NCBI GenBank assembly: GCA_002842855.1
Contig: PHEE01000014.1
Span: 25,957 to 89,956 of the forward strand
Length of the DNA stretch: 64,000 nucleotides
Direction of reading: 5' to 3'
Origin: Alphaproteobacteria bacterium HGW-Alphaproteobacteria-4
GTDB taxonomy: Bacteria; Pseudomonadota; Alphaproteobacteria; Rhodobacterales; Rhodobacteraceae
A program made the position numbers and the translations under genes. Positions within the stretch are counted from its first letter, which is position 1. Every line of letters begins with the position of its first letter. The notes below the pieces were generated by a model. The model was not told the origin of the DNA. It was given only the letters and a program-made list of their open reading frames with translations, and ran no database searches. Positions 37,606-46,525 of the stretch are shown piece by piece.

Positions 37606-38601
37606 ATGATCACGCAATTGCCGACCGAATGGGACGACACTGTCCTGCCTTTTCAGCTTGACCACGCCGATGTGCGCGGTCGCGTGGCGCGGCTTGACGG
37701 CGTGTTGCAGGCGGTGTTGGCGCAGCATGCGTACCCGCCCGCGATCGAGGCTTTGGTGGCGGAGGCGGTGCTTTTGACCGCGCTGATCGGTCAGGCCATA
37801 AAATTGCGATGGAAGCTCAGCCTGCAAATCCGCGGCAAAGGCCCGATCCGCATTATCGCCACCGATTACTACGGCCCCGGCGCAGCGGGCGAACCCGCAC
37901 GCATTCGCGGCTGGGCGAGTTTCGACGCCGAAAGGCTCGATCCTGCGGCAGACCCGTTCAGTCAGATCGGCGAGGGCTATTTTGCCGTGCTGATCGATCA
38001 GGGTGAGGGCAGCGCGCCCTATAACGGCATCACGTCGCTTGCCGGTGGCTCGCTTGCAAGTTGCGCCGAAGCTTATTTCGCGCAGTCCGAACAGTTGCCC
38101 ACGCGCTTTGCGTTGTCGTTCGGGCAGTCGCAAATGCCGGGGCAGGGGCCGCGCTGGCGTGCGGGCGGGGTGATGGTGCAGCACATGCCCGAAGCCTCGC
38201 CTTTCGTGACCATGCCCGAGGACAAGGCGTTGCATGAAAGCCAACCGGGCGAGAACTGGGCGCGCGTGGGCATGCTGCTCGATACCGTCGAGGCACTGGA
38301 GCTGATCGGCCCGACAGTCTCGCCGACCGAACTCCTGCTGCGGCTGTTCCACGAGGAGCGCCCGCGTGTCTTTCCGGCGCAACCGGTGAACTTTGGCTGC
38401 ACCTGCTCGCCCGACAAGGTGCGCCAGACGCTGTCGATCTATTCGGCCAAGGACATCCGCACGATGACCACGCCCGAGGGCATCGTGACCGCCGATTGCC
38501 AGTTCTGCGGGGCGCATTATCGCTTCAACCCGGCCTCGCTTGGATTTGAGGCAACTGAGACCGAAGATGGCTCGCCGCTATCGGGGGCGGCACATGGCTG
38601 A
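37606..38601 (+). CDS. hslO: Redox-regulated chaperone Hsp33
   Basis: 331 aa. The N-terminal Hsp33 domain is present (SLAGGSLASCAEAYFAQSEQLPT), and the C-terminal redox switch has the four cysteines in CTC (near residue 265) and CQFC (near 298). On oxidation zinc is released and the protein becomes a holdase chaperone in the cytoplasm. It overlaps nudL by 8 nt and starts the hslO-nudL-cca unit. Confidence 0.95.
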   Translation: MITQLPTEWDDTVLPFQLDHADVRGRVARLDGVLQAVLAQHAYPPAIEALVAEAVLLTALIGQAIKLRWKLSLQIRGKGPIRIIATDYYGPGAAGEPARIRGWASFDAERLDPAADPFSQIGEGYFAVLIDQGEGSAPYNGITSLAGGSLASCAEAYFAQSEQLPTRFALSFGQSQMPGQGPRWRAGGVMVQHMPEASPFVTMPEDKALHESQPGENWARVGMLLDTVEALELIGPTVSPTELLLRLFHEERPRVFPAQPVNFGCTCSPDKVRQTLSIYSAKDIRTMTTPEGIVTADCQFCGAHYRFNPASLGFEATETEDGSPLSGAAHG

Positions 38602-39190
38602 TGCCTTTGCCCCCCTGCGCGCCGCACTTTCGCGGCCGGGGCGGCCCTCGTCAGACTTCGACCTGAATCCCGGAACAGTATTGCCAGAGGGGCGGGTTCT
38701 GCGTCCCGCAGGGGTATTGATCGGGGTTGAGGAAGGGGCTGCGGGCTTGCAGGTGCTGCTGACCAAGCGCGCCTCGCACCTGCGCAACCACCCCGGCCAG
38801 ATCGCCTTTCCGGGTGGCAAGGTTGATGCCACCGATACCGATGCCGCTGCTGCCGCTCTGCGCGAGGCCGAGGAAGAGGTTGGTCTGCCGCGTGGCAATG
38901 TAGCCCTGCTGGGCGCGATGGATGCGCATGAAACGGTTACGGGGTTTCTGATCACTCCGGTGGTCGGGCGGATCGTGGCGCCCTTCACGCCGCGCCCCGA
39001 GGCGGGCGAGGTCGAGGAAATCTTTACCGTGCCGCTGGCACATTTCGCCGATGTCGGAAACTTTCGCATCGAGGGGCGGCGCTGGCGCGGGCAGCTGCGG
39101 CGCTATTATGTGGTGCCCTATGGCCCCTACTATGTCTGGGGTGCGACCGCGCGTATTCTGCGCGCATTGGCAGACAGGATGGCGGGGTGA
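38594..39190 (+). CDS. CoA pyrophosphatase-type NUDIX hydrolase
   Basis: 198 aa from the ATG at 38594, inside the hslO 3' end. Typical NudL/CoA diphosphatase features are the LTKRASHLRNHPGQIAFPGG motif (16 residues upstream of the Nudix glutamates) and the box ending REAEEEVGL near residue 95. The enzyme hydrolyses CoA and its derivatives to 3',5'-ADP and phosphopantetheine compounds. Its stop overlaps the cca start. Confidence 0.9.
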   Translation: MADAFAPLRAALSRPGRPSSDFDLNPGTVLPEGRVLRPAGVLIGVEEGAAGLQVLLTKRASHLRNHPGQIAFPGGKVDATDTDAAAAALREAEEEVGLPRGNVALLGAMDAHETVTGFLITPVVGRIVAPFTPRPEAGEVEEIFTVPLAHFADVGNFRIEGRRWRGQLRRYYVVPYGPYYVWGATARILRALADRMAG

Positions 39191-40335
39191 TGCAGGTATT
39201 CGGGCTGTGGCTGAGCGAGCCGGGGCTGCAAGCAGTTCTGGCGATGCTGGATGGCGGCGGTCACCGGGCGCTGCTGGTCGGCGGCGCGGTGCGCAACGCG
39301 CTGTTGGGGCAGGCGGTTGCGGACATCGACATCGCCACCGACGCGCGGCCTCAGCGGGTGCAGGAACTGTGCGCGATGGCAGGCTTGCGCGCGGTGCCAA
39401 CCGGTATTGACCATGGCACCATCACCGTGGTCGTGGCGGGCGTGGGGCACGAGGTCACCACCTTCCGCCGCGATGTGGAAACCTTTGGCCGCCATGCGGT
39501 AGTGGCCTATGCCGACACCATTGAGGAAGATGCGGCCCGGCGCGATTTCACCATGAACGCGCTATATGCAGATGCGAGCGGCAAAGTGATCGACCCTCTG
39601 GGCGAAGGTCTTGCTGATCTTGCGGCCCGGCGCGTGCGTTTTGTCGGGGCGCCGCAAGACCGCATCCGCGAAGACTATTTGCGCATCTTGCGCTTTTTCC
39701 GTTTTACCGCCTGGTATGGCGCGCCTGAGGCAGGGCCCGATGCCGAAGCACTCGCCGCCTGCGCCGAACACGCCCAAGGGGTCGAAAGCCTGTCTCGCGA
39801 ACGGGTCGGCGCCGAGATGCGCAAGCTCTTGTCCGCCGCCGACCCCGCGCCCGCGATGGCTGCGATGCAGGCCGCGGGCGTGCTGGCGCATGTGTTGCCG
39901 GGGGCCGACGCTCGGGCTTTGGCGGTGCTGGTGCATCTTGAGGCAGGCAGGCCGCCCGACTGGCGGCGGCGGCTGGCGGTACTGGGGGGCGAAGGGGCGG
40001 CCGAGGCACTTCGCCTTGCCCGCGCTGATGCGCGCGTGCTTGCGGCAATGCGCGATGCGGCGGCAGGCCCCGCACCTGCTTTGGAACTGGGCTACACACT
40101 TGGGGCCGATGTCGGAGCAAGCGCGGTGCTGGCCCACGCCGCGTTGGTGGGCGCTGCTTTGCCCGCAAATTGGCAGGCCGATGTCGCGCGGGGCGCTGTC
40201 GCAAAGTTTCCGCTCAGCGCCGCCGACCTCGCGCCGCACTACTCTGGCCCGGCCCTCGGCGCGCGGCTGAAAGAGCTTGAGGCACGCTGGGTGGCCTCGG
40301 GCTTTGCCCTTGGCCGCGATGCGTTGTTGGCGTGA
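39187..40335 (+). CDS. cca: CCA tRNA nucleotidyltransferase / poly(A) polymerase family
   Basis: 382 aa; start is GTG at 39187 or the adjacent ATG at 39190. The nucleotidyltransferase motif LLVGGAVRNALLG is near residue 30, DIDIATDA follows with the two metal-binding aspartates, and DRIREDYLRILRFFRF closes the nucleotide-binding domain. The protein adds or repairs the 3' CCA of tRNAs. The alphaproteobacterial type is usually about 380-420 aa, matching this one. It is translationally coupled to nudL. Confidence 0.93.
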   Translation: MMQVFGLWLSEPGLQAVLAMLDGGGHRALLVGGAVRNALLGQAVADIDIATDARPQRVQELCAMAGLRAVPTGIDHGTITVVVAGVGHEVTTFRRDVETFGRHAVVAYADTIEEDAARRDFTMNALYADASGKVIDPLGEGLADLAARRVRFVGAPQDRIREDYLRILRFFRFTAWYGAPEAGPDAEALAACAEHAQGVESLSRERVGAEMRKLLSAADPAPAMAAMQAAGVLAHVLPGADARALAVLVHLEAGRPPDWRRRLAVLGGEGAAEALRLARADARVLAAMRDAAAGPAPALELGYTLGADVGASAVLAHAALVGAALPANWQADVARGAVAKFPLSAADLAPHYSGPALGARLKELEARWVASGFALGRDALLA

Positions 40336-40368
40336 ACGCGGGTTTCACTGCCCGATGAAGCGGCCTAT

Positions 40369-42216
40369 ATGGGGCGCATGAGCAAGCCCCGATTTTCACC
40401 GACGATCGACGCATTCCGCCCCGCCGAGGGCAACCCGCCGCAGCGGCTGTTTGCCTTCATGCGCTGGACGTTGAAGGGCGCGTGGCCGGCGCTTTGGGTT
40501 TCGGGCGGGCTGTCGGCGGCAGCCGGCACGCTTGAAGTGGTTTCGGCGATGCTGCTCGGCTGGGTGATCGACGCGGCACTCGCGGCAGAGCCCGGGCGCC
40601 TTTTTGCCGACAACTGGGTGCTGATTGCGGCTTTCGCGGGGTTCTATCTGGTGCTCCGGCCCGTGGTGTTCGGGCTTTCGTCGATGACCGCCAACGTGAT
40701 CGTGGCACCCAACGTGTTGCCGCTGGTGCTGTCGCGCCTGCATCGCTGGACGATGGGCCACGCGGTCACCTTTTTCGACAACGACTTTGCCGGGCGCATC
40801 GCGCAAAAACAGATGCAGACGGCGCGGGCGGTCACCGATGTCGCGACCGAAATCATCAACACGGTGTTTTTTGCGCTGGCCTCGATCATCGCTTCAGCCG
40901 CGTTTTTGCTGGTGATTGATGGCTGGGCGGCACTGGGGCTGACGCTGTGGCTGGTATCCTACCTCGGTCTGATCCGCTGGTTCCTGCCACGCGTGCGCGG
41001 GCGTTCCGCCGCGCGCGCTTCGGCGCGGGCCATGGTAACCGGGCAGGTGGTCGATACGATCACCAACATCAAGACAGTGAAACTGTTTGCCCACGCGGCG
41101 CATGAAGACCGCGCCGCACTGGCGGCGATGGCGGGGTTCCGCGAACGTGCGCTCGATTTCGGCGTTGTGTCGGCGTGGTTCCGCTTTTCGCTGATGACAC
41201 TGGCAGGGGCGCTGCCGGTGCTGCTGGTGGGCGGCACGCTGGTTTTGTGGCAGGCCGGGCAGGCCAGCGCTGGCGATATTGCCGCCTCGGGTGCCATATC
41301 CATTCGCATTGCGCAGATGACCGGCTGGGTCAGCATGTCGCTGATGGGCATTTGGGGCTCGGTGGGCGAGGTCGAGGATGGCATGCGCACGCTGACCCCT
41401 CCCTATACCCTGACCGACGCACCCGGCGCGGTGGACCTGCCGCGCGTGGCGGGCGAGGTGCGTTTTGACGGCGTACGGTTTGCCTATGGCCGCGCCACGG
41501 GCGGGGTGGAAGACATCGACCTGACCATTCGCCCCGGCGAGCGGTTGGGTATTGTCGGCGCCTCGGGGGCGGGAAAATCGACCCTCGTGGCGCTGTTGCT
41601 CAGGCTTTACGATGTTGAAGGTGGCCGGCTGTTGATCGACGGGCAGGATATTCGGGGCGTGACACAGGAAAGCCTGCGCCGCCAGATCGGCATGGTCACG
41701 CAGGAAACCGCGATGTTCAACCGCAGTGCGCGCGAGAACATCCTTTACGGCCGCCCCGACGCATCCGAAGCCGAGGTAGAGGCGGCCGCACGCGCCGCCG
41801 AGGCACATGATTTCATCCTGGGCCTGCAAGACCACCTGGGCCGCAAAGGCTATGACGCCGCTTTGGGCGAGCGCGGGGTGAAGCTGTCGGGCGGCCAGCG
41901 GCAACGCATCGCGCTTGCCCGCGCCTTTCTCAAAGACGCGCCGATCCTGGTGCTGGATGAGGCCACAAGCGCGCTTGACAGTGAGGTTGAGGCGGCGATT
42001 CAAGGCGCATTGGTGCGGGTGATGCAGGGCAAGACCGTGCTTGCCATCGCGCACCGGCTCTCAACAATTCAGCAGATGGACCGCATCGTTGTGCTTGATG
42101 CCGGACGGATTGTCGAAGTTGGCACACACACCCAGCTTTTGGCGCAGCGCGGCCTTTACGCGCGCTATTGGAGCCGCCAGTCGGGCGGCTTTATCGGCAC
42201 CGAGGCCGCTGAATGA
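40369..42216 (+). CDS. ABC exporter, fused membrane and ATPase domains
   Basis: 615 aa; start may be 40369 or the ATG at 40378. Six hydrophobic helices fill residues about 35-330 and the ATPase follows: Walker A GASGAGKST near 398, signature LSGGQRQR near 506, Walker B ILVLDEATSAL near 525. It is a half-transporter of the MsbA/MDR type that works as a homodimer or heterodimer in the inner membrane. The substrate is unknown. The RNA methyltransferase gene starts 4 nt before its stop (ATGA). Confidence 0.93.
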   Translation: MGRMSKPRFSPTIDAFRPAEGNPPQRLFAFMRWTLKGAWPALWVSGGLSAAAGTLEVVSAMLLGWVIDAALAAEPGRLFADNWVLIAAFAGFYLVLRPVVFGLSSMTANVIVAPNVLPLVLSRLHRWTMGHAVTFFDNDFAGRIAQKQMQTARAVTDVATEIINTVFFALASIIASAAFLLVIDGWAALGLTLWLVSYLGLIRWFLPRVRGRSAARASARAMVTGQVVDTITNIKTVKLFAHAAHEDRAALAAMAGFRERALDFGVVSAWFRFSLMTLAGALPVLLVGGTLVLWQAGQASAGDIAASGAISIRIAQMTGWVSMSLMGIWGSVGEVEDGMRTLTPPYTLTDAPGAVDLPRVAGEVRFDGVRFAYGRATGGVEDIDLTIRPGERLGIVGASGAGKSTLVALLLRLYDVEGGRLLIDGQDIRGVTQESLRRQIGMVTQETAMFNRSARENILYGRPDASEAEVEAAARAAEAHDFILGLQDHLGRKGYDAALGERGVKLSGGQRQRIALARAFLKDAPILVLDEATSALDSEVEAAIQGALVRVMQGKTVLAIAHRLSTIQQMDRIVVLDAGRIVEVGTHTQLLAQRGLYARYWSRQSGGFIGTEAAE

Positions 42217-43448
42217 GGCTGACGATTGCGCGGCTGGGCCACTTGGGCGATGCGTTGGCCGAGGCGCCGGGGGGCGCGGTCTATGTGGCCCGCGCGCTGC
42301 CGGGCGAAGTGGTCGAGGGCGAGGTGGTGGCGGGGCGCATGGGGGCGCCAGCGATCATCGCCCCCAGCCCCGACCGGGTGCGCCCGCCCTGCCCGCATTA
42401 CCGCACCTGCGGTGGCTGTGATCTGCAACACGCGTCCGACGCCTTCGTAGCGGGCTGGAAGTCGGAGGTGGTGCGCGGCGCCTTGTCGGGGCAGGGTCTG
42501 ACCGCGCCAATTCGCGCGGTGCATACCTCGCCCGCTGCTTCGCGCCGCCGGGCCACGCTGGCGGGGCGGCGAACCAAGGCCGGGGCACTGGTCGGCTTTC
42601 ATGCCCGCGCCTCGGGCACCTTGGTCGAGGTGCCGCATTGCGCGGTGCTGCGGCCCGAGCTGCTGGCGGCTCTGCCCTGCCTTTTCGAAGCGACCATCTT
42701 GGGCGCCAGCCGCAAGGCAGAGGTGGCCTTTACGCTTTGTCTTTCCGATGCCGGCGTTGATGTGGCGGCCACGGGCGGTAAAGAGGCCGATGCCGCCTTG
42801 CTGCAAGCCCTTGCGCAACTGGCAGAGACGCACGACCTTGCACGGCTGGTCTGGAATGGCGCCCCGGTGGCCGTGCGCCGCCCGGCGCAGCAATCCTTTG
42901 GTTCGGCTCGGGTGGTTCCGCCCCCCGGCGCCTTCCTGCAAGCCACGCGCGCGGGTGAGGCGGCGCTGTTGACGGGTGTGCGCGAGGCGGTGAATGGTGC
43001 CGCGCGGCTGGCCGACCTTTTTGCGGGTTGCGGCACCTTTGCGCTGCCGCTTGCATCGCAGGCCGAGGTGCACGCGGTTGAGGGTGATACCGCGATGGTT
43101 GCTGCCTTGCTTGCAGGGGCGCGCGTGGCATCGGGCCTCAAGCGGGTCAGCGCCGAGGCGCGCGATCTGTTCCGCCGCCCTTTGCTGCCCGACGAGTTGG
43201 CGCGCTTTGATTCCGTTGTGCTTGACCCGCCGCGCGCCGGTGCCGAGGCGCAGGTTGCGATGCTGGCGGAATCGGCTGTGCGCACCGTCGCCTATGTCTC
43301 GTGCAACCCGGTCACGTTCGCGCGCGATGCGCGGGTGCTGCTGGGCGCGGGCTTCACGCTCGATTGGCTCGATGTCGTCGATCAATTCCGCTGGTCGGCG
43401 CATGTCGAACTGGTGGCGCGTTTCAGCAGGTCTCTGCCGCAGCGCTGA
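42213..43448 (+). CDS. Iron-sulfur RNA uracil-C5 methyltransferase (RlmD/TrmA family)
   Basis: 411 aa. A [4Fe-4S] cluster site is seen as CPHYRTCGGCDLQH near residue 63, the SAM motif is DLFAGCGTFALPL near 268, and the catalytic DPPRAG and VSCNP motifs follow. These are the hallmarks of the RumA/RlmD group that makes 5-methyluridine in 23S rRNA. It lacks the long TRAM domain of RlmD at the N-terminus or has a short version. Exact target (rRNA or tRNA) is not decidable from the sequence. Confidence 0.92.
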   Translation: MRLTIARLGHLGDALAEAPGGAVYVARALPGEVVEGEVVAGRMGAPAIIAPSPDRVRPPCPHYRTCGGCDLQHASDAFVAGWKSEVVRGALSGQGLTAPIRAVHTSPAASRRRATLAGRRTKAGALVGFHARASGTLVEVPHCAVLRPELLAALPCLFEATILGASRKAEVAFTLCLSDAGVDVAATGGKEADAALLQALAQLAETHDLARLVWNGAPVAVRRPAQQSFGSARVVPPPGAFLQATRAGEAALLTGVREAVNGAARLADLFAGCGTFALPLASQAEVHAVEGDTAMVAALLAGARVASGLKRVSAEARDLFRRPLLPDELARFDSVVLDPPRAGAEAQVAMLAESAVRTVAYVSCNPVTFARDARVLLGAGFTLDWLDVVDQFRWSAHVELVARFSRSLPQR

Positions 43449-43540
43449 AGCGCCGCATTTCGGACGCTAGGCAAAAGCCGCGTTTTGAGGTATGACACCG
43501 CAAAAGGCGCGCAAAGCGCGTGGCAGATACGGGCAGTAAC

Positions 43541-44056
43541 ATGCATTCACGCCGTTCCATCCTTGGCCTTTCGCTGGCCTCACTTCTGGCGGCGCGCGGC
43601 GCGGACGCGCAGCCGACCAAGATCCGCAGCTACAACGGCCCGCCGATCACCCAGCTTCAGGTGTTCAAGGCCGAGCGCAAGCTCTACCTGATTTCGGGGC
43701 AAGAGGTGGTCAAGACCTACCGCATTGCACTCGGCGGCAACACCGAAGGCCGCAAGCAATGGGAAGGCGACGGGCGCACGCCCGAGGGCGCCTATATGAT
43801 CGACTTCCGGAATGCCAACAGCGCGTTCCACCTGAGCCTGCGGATTTCCTACCCGAACGAACAGGACGTGGCACAGGCCAAGGCCATGGGGCGCAAGCCG
43901 GGTGGCGACATCTTCATTCATGGCGGCGGCGGTGGCGCCATTCTGCCGTGGTTCCGGCGCGACTGGACGGCTGGCTGCATTGCCGTGAAAGACCGCGAGA
44001 TTGAAGAGATTTTTGCAATGGTGCGCGTCGGCACCCCGATTTTCCTGTTCGCCTGA
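43541..44056 (+). CDS. L,D-transpeptidase with Tat-like signal
   Basis: 171 aa from the ATG at 43541; a GTG at 43520 in frame would add seven residues. The N-terminus is SRRSILGLSLAS, resembling a twin-arginine signal. The YkuD domain follows with the HGGGGG and WTAGCIAV catalytic motif (the Cys is the nucleophile). L,D-transpeptidases make 3-3 cross-links in peptidoglycan or attach proteins to it. A second such enzyme lies 0.7 kb away, on the same strand. Confidence 0.9.
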   Translation: MHSRRSILGLSLASLLAARGADAQPTKIRSYNGPPITQLQVFKAERKLYLISGQEVVKTYRIALGGNTEGRKQWEGDGRTPEGAYMIDFRNANSAFHLSLRISYPNEQDVAQAKAMGRKPGGDIFIHGGGGGAILPWFRRDWTAGCIAVKDREIEEIFAMVRVGTPIFLFA

Positions 44057-44063
44057 GCTTCGT

Positions 44064-44582
44064 TCAGTCGCCGGTGACCAGCGTCCACCAGATCTTGCCG
44101 GAAGGCTCTTGATACCAGGCAAAGCCGAGGGTGCGCGCGGCGGGGTTCAGCACCACTTCGCGGGTGTCAGGCACGGCCATCCACGCCGACAGGGTTTCGG
44201 TCTCGGTCTCGTAGGTCTCCGAGATATTCTCGCCCAGCACCTTGCCCGCATATCCGGCGCGCTGACCACGGTCGAGCGGTGACGAGCCATCTGACCCGAA
44301 ATGCCACGGGCGGTTCTGCACCGCCATGTCGCGCGAATGGGTGGCGGCGGCGGCGTTAAGCTCGGGGCTAAGCGCCAATGCAACCGCACCGGAGGCCGCG
44401 CGGAGCGCGTTGACTGAATCGAGAATGCCGAAAGTGATGCGCGAGGTATCCGACGCAGAGATCTTGTAAAGCTGCGGCAGCGGCTTGCCATCGGGGCCAA
44501 GTGCGGGCGGCTCGGCCTCGCAGGCGGCAAGCGCCAGAACCGACAGGAAGAGCAGGCCTTTGGAAAAGTTCATCTTGGGCAT
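44064..44582 (-). CDS. CAP-domain (SCP/PR1) lipoprotein
   Basis: 172 aa; start at 44580-44582 or at the ATG three codons later. The signal peptide ends in a lipobox (LAAC, residue about 21). The CAP domain is visible in LRAASGAVALALSPELNAAAATHSRDMA, LGENISETY and LSAWMAVPDTREVVLNPA (residues 58-150). CAP proteins are secreted, with unclear roles. It lies convergent to one L,D-transpeptidase and divergent from the other, a tight envelope group. Confidence 0.9.
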   Translation of the reverse strand: MPKMNFSKGLLFLSVLALAACEAEPPALGPDGKPLPQLYKISASDTSRITFGILDSVNALRAASGAVALALSPELNAAAATHSRDMAVQNRPWHFGSDGSSPLDRGQRAGYAGKVLGENISETYETETETLSAWMAVPDTREVVLNPAARTLGFAWYQEPSGKIWWTLVTGD

Positions 44583-44748
44583 CCGTTCAATTACAGGGCG
44601 CAGCTTTACCGCTTTGGCGCGTCAAGGGCAAACGCAACTCTGCGTGAAACCGCCGAGTGACAGGAGTTTGATTTGCGCCGGGCGGAAAGTCGCAATATGT
44701 AGCCGCCGTTGCCTGCGCGTTTTTGCAGTGGCAGACGGGAGCTGATGC

Positions 44749-45357
44749 ATGTCGAACACTCGTTTCTCTACCCCCAGCCGCCGCGGCTTTCTGGGCGGCG
44801 CGGCGCTGATCGGCGCGGGCCTTGCGACCCCCGCGCTGGCGCAGACCGCCTTTGACGCGGGCGAGGTGCACGAGGACAGCGCTTATACCAACATGCGCCG
44901 CAACATCTCGTCGTTCCGCACGCTAGATTGGCGGCCGTATTTCTCGAACACCAAGAAGGGCGCGATTCTGGTCGATATCACATCGCGTGCGCTGCACTTC
45001 TGGTCTGAAGATCTGAGCATCTACAAACTCTACCCGACCTCGGTTCCGGTCAGCGATGACCTGACCCGGCGCGGCCGCACCGAAGTCGTGCGCAAGGTGG
45101 TGGGGCCGACCTGGTCGCCGACCCCGGCGATGAAGATCCGCAATCCGGAATGGCCCGATTTCGTGCCGGCGGGGCCAGATAACCCGCTCGGCACCCACGC
45201 GCTTTACCTGAGCTGGCAGTATTACCGCATTCACGGCACGCATGACACGCGCAAGATCGGGCGCAAGTCTTCGAACGGCTGCATCGGGCTTTATAACGAG
45301 CATATCGCGCAGCTTTTCGAGCTGACCCGGAACGGCACGCAGGTTCTGCTGATCTGA
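44749..45357 (+). CDS. L,D-transpeptidase (ErfK/YbiS type), Tat-like signal
   Basis: 202 aa. A twin-arginine-like signal (SRRGFLGGAALIGAGLATPALA) occupies residues 10-31. The YkuD domain has the HGTHDTRKIG and SSNGCIGLYNEH motifs with the nucleophilic Cys near residue 182. It is expected to act in the periplasm on peptidoglycan, forming meso-DAP cross-links or anchoring proteins. A strong terminator follows. Confidence 0.93.
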   Translation: MSNTRFSTPSRRGFLGGAALIGAGLATPALAQTAFDAGEVHEDSAYTNMRRNISSFRTLDWRPYFSNTKKGAILVDITSRALHFWSEDLSIYKLYPTSVPVSDDLTRRGRTEVVRKVVGPTWSPTPAMKIRNPEWPDFVPAGPDNPLGTHALYLSWQYYRIHGTHDTRKIGRKSSNGCIGLYNEHIAQLFELTRNGTQVLLI

Positions 45358-45385
45358 CGCAGGAGCATCGCCCCGACTGCGATTG

Positions 45386-45410
45386 CGGCGGCCGATGCGG
45401 CCGCCGTTTT
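45386..45410 (+). terminator. Rho-independent terminator after the L,D-transpeptidase gene
   Basis: CGGCGGCCG-ATG-CGGCCGCCG (45386-45406) followed by TTTTCATTTT. The T-rich tail runs into the end of the convergent hemH gene, whose stop is at 45410-45412. Confidence 0.88.
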
Positions 45411-46477
45411 CATTTTATCCAGCCCGCAAGATTGTCTGCCACCACCTCCATCAGCGCGGCTATATGCGCATCATCGTCGTTGAGGCAGGGAATGTAGGTG
45501 AAGGTTTCGCCCCCCGCCGCCTCGAAGGCATGGCGGATCTCGCCCTTGATCTCTTCCAGCGTTTCGATGCAATCGGCCGCGAAGGCGGGCGAGATGACGG
45601 CGATGTTCTTTTTGCCCGCGCGTGCCAGCGCCGCGACGTGCTCGACCGTGTAGGGCTTCAACCACTCTTCGCGCCCGAACACCGACTGGAACGAGGTGTC
45701 GATGCTGCCCGGCGCCCAGCCCAACCGTTCGCGCAGCAGGCGCGAGGTTTTTTGGCATTGGCAGTGGTAGGGGTCGCCTTCCATCAGATAGCGCTTGGGC
45801 ATGCCGTGGTAGCTGGCCACCAGCACATCGGGGCGGGTGGGAAGGCCGCTGTAGGCGCGTTCGACCGATTGTGCCAGCGCGTCGATGTAGCTTGGCTGCT
45901 CGAAATATTCCGCAGCTACGCGCGCTGTAGGCTGCCGTTTCACCGACATCAGCGCCTTGAAGAAAGCGTCGTTGGCGGTGGCCGAGGTGGCGCCCGAATA
46001 TTGCGGGTAAAGCGGCAGGAACAGGATCTTTTCGCATCCATCGGCCACCATTCGCGCGACCACCGAGCGTGTAGAGGGGTTGCCATAGCGCATGCAGAAT
46101 TCGACCTGCACGCCGTCGCCCCAAGTTTCGGCGGCGGCGGCGCGCAGTTTGGCCACCTGCTGTTTGGTGATCGTCATCAGCGGGCTTTCGTTCGCCTCTT
46201 TGTTCCAGATCAGCTTGTAGTTGGCGCCCGAGGTAAAGGGGCGCTTGCTCAGGATGATCAGTTGCAGCAGCGGTTGCCATTTCCAGTTTGGAATGTCGAT
46301 CACCCGCTTGTCGGAAAGGAACTCGTTCAGATATCGCCGCATCGACCAGTAGTCGGTGGCATCGGGGGTGCCGAGGTTGGCCACCAGCACACCGATCCGG
46401 GCAGGCTTGACAGGCGGGTGGTCTGCGGGGGCATGGGCAAGGCGGCCTTTGCCGGGGCGGGTCTCGATCTCGGTCAT
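45410..46477 (-). CDS. hemH: Ferrochelatase
   Basis: 355 aa. Ferrochelatase motifs are present: LVANLGTPDATDYWSMRRYL near residue 29, FCMRYGNPST, the catalytic histidine in ASYHGMPKRY near 213 and SFQSVFGREEWLKPYT near 245. The enzyme inserts Fe2+ into protoporphyrin IX, the last step of heme synthesis, at the inner membrane. It has no cysteine cluster. The gene stands alone; a methyltransferase-like gene lies upstream on the same strand, 48 bp away. Confidence 0.95.
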   Translation of the reverse strand: MTEIETRPGKGRLAHAPADHPPVKPARIGVLVANLGTPDATDYWSMRRYLNEFLSDKRVIDIPNWKWQPLLQLIILSKRPFTSGANYKLIWNKEANESPLMTITKQQVAKLRAAAAETWGDGVQVEFCMRYGNPSTRSVVARMVADGCEKILFLPLYPQYSGATSATANDAFFKALMSVKRQPTARVAAEYFEQPSYIDALAQSVERAYSGLPTRPDVLVASYHGMPKRYLMEGDPYHCQCQKTSRLLRERLGWAPGSIDTSFQSVFGREEWLKPYTVEHVAALARAGKKNIAVISPAFAADCIETLEEIKGEIRHAFEAAGGETFTYIPCLNDDDAHIAALMEVVADNLAGWIK

Positions 46478-46525
46478 GGTGGTTCCTGTTGGCTTTGCCC
46501 CCAGATAGCGGCGGGCTGGTAGGCG

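Noticed and set aside
42165..43403. 412-codon minus-strand frame over the RNA methyltransferase
   Set aside because: Antisense shadow; the plus-strand frame has the full set of catalytic motifs.
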